Source: Bacteroidetes bacterium 4572_112 (GTDB lineage: Bacteria > Bacteroidota > Bacteroidia > Bacteroidales > UBA1556). Taken from it: a stretch of 5,860 bases of DNA. This document shows positions 1 through 5,315 of the stretch, piece after piece. The position numbers and the translations under genes are program-made. The DNA is taken from NCBI GenBank assembly GCA_002254285.1, contig NIUZ01000122.1, positions 1 to 5,860 on the forward strand. Direction: 5' to 3'. Below the pieces are notes generated by a model, which saw only the letters and a list, made by a program, of their open reading frames with translations, made no database searches and was not told where the DNA came from. Within the stretch, counting starts at the first letter, position 1. Every line of letters starts with the position of its first letter.

Positions 1-1
1 A

Positions 2-769
2 GACCTGCATGCCAAAGGATATAAGGAAATTACCTTACTTGGACAAAATGTAAACTCATATAATTGGGAACTCAATGGCAATAAAATAAATTTTGCTAAG
101 CTTCTGAAAATGGTTGCTGAAGTATCTACTGAATTACGATTAAGATTTTCGACCTCTCACCCTAAGGATATTTCTGATGAGCTAATCGAAACTATCGCTA
201 ATACCGATAATATTTGCAACTCATTGCACCTACCTGTTCAATCAGGCAGTAGCACTACTCTTAAGCGAATGAAACGCAGCTACGATAGAGAATGGTATAT
301 GAATCGTATTGCAAAAATCAAATCACTTATTCCAAATTGTGGGCTTTCCACGGATATTATTACTGGCTTTTGTGGCGAAACTGATGAGGAGCATAATGAG
401 ACTATCGCACTGATGCAAGAAGTTGGTTATGACTACGCATTTATGTTTAAATACTCGGAGCGTCCAGACACTTTTGCTGCCAACAGAATGGCTGATGATG
501 TGGATGAGGATGTAAAATCGGAACGCCTAAATGAGATAATTGCTATGCAACAAAAAACATCTTTGACTAGTAATCAAAAGGATGTGGGACGAATTTTCAA
601 TGTATTGGTTGATAATGTTTCAAAGCGATCAAACGAACAAATGTCGGGGCGTACTGCTGAAAATAAAGTTATGGTTTTTGACAGAAAAGATGCAAAACTT
701 GGCGATTATGTAAATGTAAAATGCACAAAATGCACCGTTGGTACTTTGCTTGGTGAAATAGTTGAATAA
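2..769 (+). CDS. miaB: tRNA-2-methylthio-N6-dimethylallyladenosine synthase MiaB (3' part; 5' end outside window)
   Basis: MiaB is a radical-SAM enzyme that adds a methylthio group to i6A at position 37 of tRNAs reading UNN codons. The frame is open from the left edge, so the ATG at 110 is internal and 255 C-terminal residues are visible. They begin just before the family motif GQNVNSY. Then come the radical-SAM barrel segments LRFSTSHP, HLPVQSGS and LSTDIITGFCGET, and the signature FKYSERPDTFAA. The last 65 or so residues form the TRAM RNA-binding domain (NVLVDNVSKRS, then GDYVNVK and GTLLGEIVE). The N-terminal domain and the CxxxCxxC cluster lie upstream, so they cannot be checked. Related enzymes MtaB and RimO share this fold. 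GQNVNSY together with SERPDTFAA favours MiaB. The gene converges on the patatin gene, and its stop codon lies inside a heptamer repeat array. Confidence 0.94.
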   Translation, partial: DLHAKGYKEITLLGQNVNSYNWELNGNKINFAKLLKMVAEVSTELRLRFSTSHPKDISDELIETIANTDNICNSLHLPVQSGSSTTLKRMKRSYDREWYMNRIAKIKSLIPNCGLSTDIITGFCGETDEEHNETIALMQEVGYDYAFMFKYSERPDTFAANRMADDVDEDVKSERLNEIIAMQQKTSLTSNQKDVGRIFNVLVDNVSKRSNEQMSGRTAENKVMVFDRKDAKLGDYVNVKCTKCTVGTLLGEIVE

Positions 770-815
770 TGATTAATTGGTAATTACTAATGGCTAATTG
801 TTAATGATTAATTAT
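767..815. repeat. Seven tandem TAATNNN heptamers at the miaB/patatin convergent junction
   Basis: Seven consecutive 7-base units begin at 767, 774, 781, 788, 795, 802 and 809. All start with TAAT, and the last three bases vary (GAT, TGG, TAC, GGC, TGT, GAT, TAT). Units 1 and 6 are identical, so TAATGATTAATT occurs at both 767 and 802. The first unit supplies the TAA stop of miaB, and the array nearly fills the 57-base gap to the patatin stop. The sequence directly shows the strict period and the fixed tetranucleotide. A role is not visible: there is no G+C-rich hairpin, so it does not look like an ordinary terminator. Confidence 0.85.
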
Positions 816-826
816 ATGGGAGATGA

Positions 827-1603
827 CTATGGTTTTACTTTCAACCTTATCAATTCTGTATTAATAAGTTCTTCTGCGGCTTCATAACCGACATCAAAGA
901 GTTTTTCTGAGTTCTTGAGATTGAATAAACTATCGTTGCCTTCTACAAAAGGATTCAATAAATAGTCGCATTTAGCCCCTGATTTTTTTACATTTTCTTT
1001 TATTACCAAGCTAATTATTCTATCAGTAATGCTCAATACATTAAGCTCTCCTTTAAAAGTATAGTTATTTACATGCGAGCCAATTATTAGGTTTCCACCA
1101 CCAACAAATGGGTCAACAGGAAGGTTATTAAATAAACCGCCATCTATATAATGCTCACCATCTATTAAAATAGGCTCAAACACTATTGGCACCGAAGCCG
1201 ATGCGGCAACCTTATCGAATAATGTTCCAGAATTAAAAATTCTAAAACCACCAGCATCTACATTACTAGCACATACATGCATTGGAATTTTAAGGCTTTC
1301 GAATGAATCATCTTTAATAAACTCTTTCAAAACTATCGCTAGCTTTGACATATCCATAAAACCTTTTTTATGTAACGAAAAATGAAAAAGGTCTTTATAA
1401 GACTTTGTAACCATTATTTCTTGAATAACAATAGGCTTAACTCCAGCACAATACAGTGCCCCAATAATTGCTCCTGCACTAGTTCCCGAAATAGCATTTA
1501 TTTCTATTTTATAATCATCGAAAGCTTGCAGAATTCCAACATGAATAGCGCCACGAGCACCACCACCACTTAATACTAAATCTATTTTTTTGTTTAGTTG
1601 CAT
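827..1603 (-). CDS. Patatin-like phospholipase (RssA/NTE-type serine acyl hydrolase)
   Basis: This 258-residue protein is a predicted lipid acyl hydrolase with a Ser-Asp catalytic dyad. The patatin hallmarks are present in order: glycine-rich oxyanion loop GGGARG (13-18), nucleophile elbow GTSAG with Ser42, and DGG with catalytic Asp154 in HYIDGGLFNNLP. SASVPIVFEP (135-144) is the usual segment before the Asp. No signal peptide or membrane helix is apparent, and the length fits small cytoplasmic bacterial patatins. The start is ATG at 1603, only 12 codons before the oxyanion loop. The gene begins 31 bases after the RES toxin stop on the same strand, and that gap shows no clear terminator or promoter, so co-transcription with the toxin-antitoxin pair is likely. 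The substrate is unknown. It could be a housekeeping RssA-like lipase or an effector linked to the upstream pair. Confidence 0.93.
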   Translation of the reverse strand: MQLNKKIDLVLSGGGARGAIHVGILQAFDDYKIEINAISGTSAGAIIGALYCAGVKPIVIQEIMVTKSYKDLFHFSLHKKGFMDMSKLAIVLKEFIKDDSFESLKIPMHVCASNVDAGGFRIFNSGTLFDKVAASASVPIVFEPILIDGEHYIDGGLFNNLPVDPFVGGGNLIIGSHVNNYTFKGELNVLSITDRIISLVIKENVKKSGAKCDYLLNPFVEGNDSLFNLKNSEKLFDVGYEAAEELINTELIRLKVKP

Positions 1604-1634
1604 AATAAAAAGGCACTTTAATTAATTATAGACT

Positions 1635-2105
1635 TTATTTATTCTTAAGTCTTGAATCAAATATTAATTTATTTTTAGAAGTAATTTTAATTCTTTTTGA
1701 ATCAGAATGATATGGGTTTACTAAATAATTGAATTCTTGTTGAATAATACAACTTGGCACTTTAAGAACTGCTGATACACCACTTTTCACAAAATCGTCT
1801 CCAATATATTGAGTCTTTAATGTTGGTGGTTTCTCATCCCAGTTATCTGGTAAGTCTGCAATATTTATAGTTGTAATCTTAATATCATCAGGAATATCTA
1901 TTTCAACATAGTATCTATCATTAGGCAAATCCTCACTCAAATCTAAATGAACAGCTATTTCTAATAATGCTAAAGATCTTGATTCAGCAGAATATACAAT
2001 ATGTGTATTTTTGCTATTCCAACGAAAACCATCTGACATTGAAGCACCTAAACAATCCAAAGTTGTATCTAAATACTTTTTTCGCTCAATTCTGTAAACT
2101 TTCAT
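1635..2105 (-). CDS. RES-domain toxin (NAD+-consuming, MbcT-like) of a RES-Xre toxin-antitoxin system
   Basis: This 156-residue protein is a single RES domain, the usual length for the family. Characterised members (MbcT and the Pseudomonas putida and Photorhabdus RES toxins) destroy cellular NAD+ by hydrolysis or phosphorolysis and arrest growth. The expected signatures are present: FRWNS with Arg28, IVYSAES with Tyr38, and LALLE with Glu49, the polar trio conserved in RES proteins. Further on are VPSCI with Ser118, then NYLVNPYH (126-133) and the terminal FDSRL. No key residue is missing, so the toxin appears intact. Its ATG overlaps the antitoxin stop by one base (TAATG at 2107-2103), a coupling typical of antitoxin-first pairs. 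NAD+ depletion here is inferred from family membership. Confidence 0.93.
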   Translation of the reverse strand: MKVYRIERKKYLDTTLDCLGASMSDGFRWNSKNTHIVYSAESRSLALLEIAVHLDLSEDLPNDRYYVEIDIPDDIKITTINIADLPDNWDEKPPTLKTQYIGDDFVKSGVSAVLKVPSCIIQQEFNYLVNPYHSDSKRIKITSKNKLIFDSRLKNK

Positions 2106-2596
2106 TATGCAAAGTTTCCGTATTCAATTCTATCTAAAGCATTTCTGACAACCTGGATTCCAGTTAAAGAATCAAAGAAACTATCAGGACTATCACCTCC
2201 AAGAGAAATATTTGGTTTTTTCAACCACCTATGAAATTTTTGGAATTCTCCATTAAAAACTTGCTTTCCGTATTCTAATAACTCTGTTAGAACAAGAATA
2301 ATTTCACTGTTTTGACCACTCAACAAATACCTTTCTCTCTTACCCTTATTATAAGTAGTTTGAGGAACGCCTAGTAAATGAAGAACATTTTTTACTGGTA
2401 AATTTGCATTTTTACTAATTACTTCAATAGAACCATAAGGCAATCCTTTTCGTATGAGAGCAATTCTCTCAATATTAGATTCCCAAAAATACTCTTCCTC
2501 AGCTAGTTTTATACTCCATTGAGATTTAATATTCTTTGCTCTTTGAGCTCTTCTAATACTTTTTTTAGGATCGAAGGTTATTTGTTTTTCTTTCAT
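2105..2596 (-). CDS. Xre/MbcA/ParS-type antitoxin (DUF2384) partnering the RES toxin
   Basis: This 163-residue protein has the two-part build of RES-partner antitoxins. A basic N-terminal arm (residues 1-30) leads into a helical Xre-like DNA-binding region (about 42-95, containing the helix-turn-helix-like stretch VISKNANLPVKNVLHLLGVP). A C-terminal toxin-binding DUF2384 domain follows (about 98-163). Diagnostic residues are the WL..PN pattern (124-129), GGDSPDSFFDSLTG (133-146) and the ending RIEYGNFA. In this family the C-terminus reaches into the toxin's NAD+ pocket, and the toxin-antitoxin complex represses its own promoter. The gene precedes and overlaps the toxin. The ATG at 2596 is the only good start and lies about 23 bases from the predicted transcript start. 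It has no Shine-Dalgarno sequence, as is normal for Bacteroidota. Confidence 0.92.
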   Translation of the reverse strand: MKEKQITFDPKKSIRRAQRAKNIKSQWSIKLAEEEYFWESNIERIALIRKGLPYGSIEVISKNANLPVKNVLHLLGVPQTTYNKGKRERYLLSGQNSEIILVLTELLEYGKQVFNGEFQKFHRWLKKPNISLGGDSPDSFFDSLTGIQVVRNALDRIEYGNFA

Positions 2597-2610
2597 AATA
2601 AAACTAATTT

Positions 2611-2648
2611 ACAGTAATTCTGCTGCAAATATACAGCAATTATGCTGT
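2611..2648. promoter_or_regulatory. Predicted tandem operator of the toxin-antitoxin operon
   Basis: Two inverted repeats lie 22 bases apart just upstream of the antitoxin ATG. The upstream one (2633-2648) is a perfect dyad, ACAGCA-ATTA-TGCTGT. The one nearer the gene (2611-2626) is an imperfect copy, ACAGTA-ATTC-TGCTGC. The four half-sites start at 2611, 2621, 2633 and 2643, so they repeat about every helical turn on one face. The inner pair, TGCTG and CAGCA, brackets the -7 box exactly. Xre-family antitoxins are known autorepressors, so this is the expected operator. Binding itself is inferred. Confidence 0.75.
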
Positions 2649-2657
2649 AATACCTAA
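2626..2657 (-). promoter_or_regulatory. Predicted sigma-ABfr promoter of the antitoxin-toxin operon
   Basis: Reading leftward on the - strand, TATATTTG (2633-2626) matches the Bacteroidota -7 consensus TAnnTTTG exactly. TTAG (2657-2654), a one-mismatch version of the -33 TTTG, lies 20 bases upstream, a normal spacing. Transcription would start near 2619, giving a leader of roughly 23 nucleotides. The perfect dyad fills the spacer and the imperfect dyad covers the start site, so a bound repressor would block polymerase. The -33 box is weak, which lowers certainty. Confidence 0.65.
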
Positions 2658-2761
2658 TCTTATGTACAACAAAACCTAATTTTCAAACAATATTGGAGAA
2701 AATACGGGTTATTTATAAGCTTTTAAGAAAACAACATAGGAATAATATTAGCTTATTTCTT

Positions 2762-3295
2762 CTACTTCTGAGTTCTAATAACTTTCACATACTCAGCCCC
2801 AAACTCTTTTACAATAGCCTTACTTACTTCCATAGCAGCTGGGCAAGTTTTGATATTTAGCTCAGTGATTCCCAATAGCTGCGAAAACTTACGTCTGTCG
2901 GTATGAGGATATTCGCGGCAAGCCTTAGGGCGGTGATCATAAATCATGCAATAATTATCGGGCATAAGGAATGGACAAGGCATAGTATTAAAAACAAAAT
3001 TATCATCCTCATCCATTTCTATATACTGTTCAGTAAATTTGGCAGGCTTCATTTTCAAACCCTTTGCCATATGTCTAATATCCAAATCAGTAATATTTGG
3101 GCCTAAAGATTTGCAGCATTCGCCACAACTAAGACAATCCACCTTTTCAAAAACTTCCTCGTGTTGCTCCTGAACAAAGTAGTCGAAAGTCTTTGGTGGC
3201 TTCTTCTTTAATTTCTTAAAAGTACGCTTAATGGATTCTATATTATCTTTATAGTCTTGCTCAAGATTCTCCAATAACTCCTCTGTTTTGTTCAT
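2762..3295 (-). CDS. YkgJ-family cysteine cluster protein (putative zinc/iron-chelating domain)
   Basis: This 177-residue protein belongs to the YkgJ/CxxCxxCC family, predicted to bind a metal ion or Fe-S cluster; its biochemical role is not established. The core runs from about 52 to 155 with eight cysteines: CLSCGECC (Cys54, 57, 60, 61), MPCPFL (Cys107), NYCMIYDHRPKACREYP (Cys116 and Cys126) and KTCPA (Cys151). The spacing is standard and no ligand is lost. A lysine- and glutamate-rich N-terminal extension of about 50 residues looks helical and possibly coiled. There is no signal peptide, so it is probably cytoplasmic. The ATG at 3295 is 39 bases after the glycosyltransferase stop, so the gene is the likely last member of the nitroreductase-glycosyltransferase-YkgJ transcript. 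The 165 bases before the toxin-antitoxin start show no clear terminator for it. Confidence 0.92.
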   Translation of the reverse strand: MNKTEELLENLEQDYKDNIESIKRTFKKLKKKPPKTFDYFVQEQHEEVFEKVDCLSCGECCKSLGPNITDLDIRHMAKGLKMKPAKFTEQYIEMDEDDNFVFNTMPCPFLMPDNYCMIYDHRPKACREYPHTDRRKFSQLLGITELNIKTCPAAMEVSKAIVKEFGAEYVKVIRTQK

Positions 3296-3334
3296 ATTAT
3301 TTTGTTTTCAAAAATTAATTTTATATTTATTTGG

Positions 3335-4411
3335 CTATTTTGTTTCAATAATATCTGAAAGTATTTTCGATAAATCATACTCTTCAATATCATTAAAACC
3401 ACCATATTTACCATATTCCTTAATTGCCTTTTGCAAGTCAAATTCTTTTTCCTGCATATTAAGAAACATATCTGAGTTCATAAATCTATTAGCGAGATAC
3501 CCCTGCTCAGTTTGCCCAGGTGTGGGAACAAATATAGCTTGTTTTTTTAAATAAAATAAGTCCATAATTGTAGAATAGCCACTTCTTGCAATTATTAGGT
3601 CCGATTTCTCTATTATTTTAAGCAATTTATCATCCGATAAATGATTATAAATATCAATATTACCATTAGGTTCTATCTCCCCTTCGCTAGGTTTACCCCT
3701 TAATAACACACTCTCGCCATCATAATTGCTTAGCTGCTGTATTATCAACTTCTCGAAATTACTACGGCTAGGCTCGGGCCCCGAAATTAAAACTAATATA
3801 TTTGGCAATTCCTTCGACGTTCTACCATTAAGTTTAGCAATACTAAAGCGACTAAGAGGACCAATATATTTTACATCCAAAGCTGTATTAAAACCATGAG
3901 ATAGTTTTCCGGATAGATTATCCTTCCCATCGAAATCAGGCACCCATACTTGATCAAATTTCTTGATAAATTGCTCATGCATTTTCCGAAGAATATCCTG
4001 AGTAAATGATAAGGACACAGGCGGAATAATCTGCAGTTGATGAGTTATAAAAACCGAATGAACATCAGCATGATAAACCCCATATCTATTATCCGAGATA
4101 ATAAGATTTGGCTTATGATTTTCCACTAACTCATTAATGATTTCATGCTCATTACCAATGGCCTTTTTAAGCTTTGGTAGCTGAGATATAACATTAGCAA
4201 TCATTGATTTGCGAGAGTATTCGAAATCGTAAGCAGGCAATTCAATAAATTCTAAATCAGGAAATTGTTGCAGCCAAAGAGCAGCAGCTTCGCCTGATGA
4301 AGCAAGTATTATTTTCCAATCATTAGCAATAAAATGCCGCACAATAGGAATCATACGAGTAGCATGACCTAATCCCCAATCCAAGGCGGAAATTATTACT
4401 TTTTGTTGCAT
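3335..4411 (-). CDS. MurG-like glycosyltransferase (GT-B fold), substrate unknown
   Basis: This 358-residue protein has the two Rossmann-like halves of a GT-B glycosyltransferase resembling MurG/GT28. The N-terminal half opens with a beta strand and glycine loop, VIISALDWGLGHATR (5-19), the acceptor-side motif, followed by LIISDNRYG (103-111). The C-terminal half starts with PNILVLISGPEPSRSN (203-218). It then carries the sugar-nucleotide signature IIARSGYSTIMDL (273-285) and VPTPGQTEQGYLANRF (295-310), where the last segment recalls the MurG/UGT donor site. The ATG at 4411 is preferred to the TTG at 4417 two codons upstream, because it puts a normal start just before the first beta strand. 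It begins 16 bases after the nitroreductase stop, implying one operon. The protein is probably cytoplasmic or peripheral at the membrane, in envelope glycan or glycolipid synthesis; donor and acceptor cannot be read from sequence. It is not MurG itself, whose conserved motifs differ. Confidence 0.86.
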   Translation of the reverse strand: MQQKVIISALDWGLGHATRMIPIVRHFIANDWKIILASSGEAAALWLQQFPDLEFIELPAYDFEYSRKSMIANVISQLPKLKKAIGNEHEIINELVENHKPNLIISDNRYGVYHADVHSVFITHQLQIIPPVSLSFTQDILRKMHEQFIKKFDQVWVPDFDGKDNLSGKLSHGFNTALDVKYIGPLSRFSIAKLNGRTSKELPNILVLISGPEPSRSNFEKLIIQQLSNYDGESVLLRGKPSEGEIEPNGNIDIYNHLSDDKLLKIIEKSDLIIARSGYSTIMDLFYLKKQAIFVPTPGQTEQGYLANRFMNSDMFLNMQEKEFDLQKAIKEYGKYGGFNDIEEYDLSKILSDIIETK

Positions 4412-4427
4412 ATACAAGCTAATATTA

Positions 4428-5180
4428 TCACTGATTCATAAAACCCTGTTTCTTTATCAAATCTAAAAATAGTTTTGAGAAGTCCACATTCATTGCTTTA
4501 GGGTATCTATTTTTTGTAAAAATTTGGGCAAGAGTTTCAAGGTCATTTTCTTCAATCAACTTTTTAGTTTCTTCAAGAGCTTCTTTATCCTTATACATTC
4601 TATCGATATCCTCTTCGGTATAGTTATTATAACTTTCGTAGTGCACAACAGCCTCAGCAGGCAGTCTATCCACAAGAGCAGGAATATCTTTAGGGTATCC
4701 AATCACCAATGTTGTAACTGGCACAACGCCATCAGGCAAATTAAAGAAATCTACAAGTTTTTGCGCTTGATATGTAGTAGTTCCAAGGTAGCAAACTCCC
4801 AAACCCTGAGCTTCGGCTGCTAAAGTAGCATTTTGAGCTGCAATTAGCGCATCAATTGATGCCGTAAAAAACGAAAGGAAGTTATCATAACCAGGTTCAG
4901 CATCACGCTGCAAACACCACTTATTGAATCTGTTGAAATCTGCATTAAAGGTAAGTAATACAGGAGCTTCCAATATCATTCCTTGACCAAAATGTATTTT
5001 ATGAAGTTCTTTTTTTCTATCCTCATCCTTAGTAACAATAATGCTGTACACTTGCATATTGCCAGTAGTTGAAGTTCTGATAGCAGCTTCTAAAACATTA
5101 TCGAGCACATTCTTAGGAATAGCATCCGTTTTATAGCTTCTAATTGTTCTATGATTATAAATTGTACTTAAAGTATCCAT
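4428..5180 (-). CDS. NfsA/FRP-like FMN-dependent nitroreductase (NAD(P)H oxidoreductase)
   Basis: This 250-residue protein is a flavin oxidoreductase of the NfsA/FRP branch, which reduces nitroaromatics, quinones or free flavin with NAD(P)H. The FMN-phosphate motif HRTIRSY (10-16) is followed by STTGNMQ (37-43), the flavin-contacting loop. The central dimer helix SIDALIAAQNATLAAEAQGLGVCYLG (108-133) and VTTLVIGYP (155-163) are typical. The C-terminus carries the branch-specific extension, NRYPKAMN to LIKKQGF. Length and motifs are those of an intact enzyme, cytoplasmic and homodimeric by family. The start is ATG at 5180; a TACCTTTG promoter box lies 30 bases upstream. As first gene of the presumed operon, it would drive the glycosyltransferase and YkgJ genes. 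The physiological substrate is unknown. Confidence 0.93.
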   Translation of the reverse strand: MDTLSTIYNHRTIRSYKTDAIPKNVLDNVLEAAIRTSTTGNMQVYSIIVTKDEDRKKELHKIHFGQGMILEAPVLLTFNADFNRFNKWCLQRDAEPGYDNFLSFFTASIDALIAAQNATLAAEAQGLGVCYLGTTTYQAQKLVDFFNLPDGVVPVTTLVIGYPKDIPALVDRLPAEAVVHYESYNNYTEEDIDRMYKDKEALEETKKLIEENDLETLAQIFTKNRYPKAMNVDFSKLFLDLIKKQGFMNQ

Positions 5181-5209
5181 TGCAAATATTGGTTTAATAT
5201 TATTGTATG

Positions 5210-5217
5210 CAAAGGTA
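5210..5217 (-). promoter_or_regulatory. Predicted -7 box of the nitroreductase operon promoter
   Basis: On the - strand, TACCTTTG (5217-5210) is an exact match to the Bacteroidota -7 consensus TAnnTTTG, about 30 bases before the nitroreductase ATG. No clean TTTG -33 box sits at the usual distance. Only a T-run, TTTTTC, is found around 5238-5243. Transcription would begin near 5203. A second, poorer box, AATATTTG, lies directly before the ATG and leaves no room for a leader. Confidence 0.6.
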
Positions 5218-5260
5218 GTTATTATGAAAATAGGTTAGAAAAATGTTTTCTTAATTTCAC

Positions 5261-5290
5261 AAAAAAAGCTCTAGAGAATTCCCTAGAGCT
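5261..5290 (-). terminator. Intrinsic terminator downstream of the right-edge gene
   Basis: A perfect 8-base-pair stem, AGCTCTAG (5267-5274) with CTAGAGCT (5283-5290), encloses an 8-base loop. On the - strand the hairpin is followed immediately by seven T residues (5267-5261, the first also being the last stem base). This is a classic rho-independent terminator 25 bases after the stop of the gene ending at 5316. It separates that gene from the nitroreductase promoter. The + strand side is also T-rich, but no + strand gene ends here. Confidence 0.85.
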
Positions 5291-5315
5291 ATATATTTCT
5301 TTTCGACAGTAATTA

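Noticed and set aside
110..769. Reading the miaB segment as a complete 219-residue gene from the ATG at 110
   Set aside because: The frame is open and conserved upstream to the window edge, including GQNVNSY, so this Met is internal.
1382..1573. A + strand open frame opposite the patatin gene
   Set aside because: It is antisense to a clear patatin catalytic region, has low-complexity composition (a Thr/Ser-rich tail from the glycine loop) and resembles no family.
827..1603. Patatin as a CapV effector of a CBASS defence system
   Set aside because: No cyclic-oligonucleotide synthase, Cap2/Cap3 or related gene is present, and the protein shows no visible nucleotide-sensor extension.
2716..2756. 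Inverted repeat ATAAGC/GCTTAT near the end of the YkgJ gene, considered as its terminator
   Set aside because: The stem is only about six A/T-rich pairs around a loop of more than 25 bases with no T-run in the right place.
2903..3106. A + strand open frame opposite the YkgJ gene
   Set aside because: It lies antisense to the conserved cysteine core and has no recognisable domain.
3296..3334. Possible separate promoter for the YkgJ gene (TAATTTTTG on the - strand)
   Set aside because: The box has one base too many for TAnnTTTG and no -33 element; read-through from the glycosyltransferase is simpler.
3288..3554. A + strand open frame opposite the 3' end of the glycosyltransferase
   Set aside because: Its hydrophobic, cysteine-rich translation is explained as the shadow of the real gene, and it has no promoter or family signature.
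4524..4823. A + strand open frame opposite the nitroreductase
   Set aside because: Antisense shadow of a well-supported enzyme; Phe/Lys/Ser-rich with no domain.
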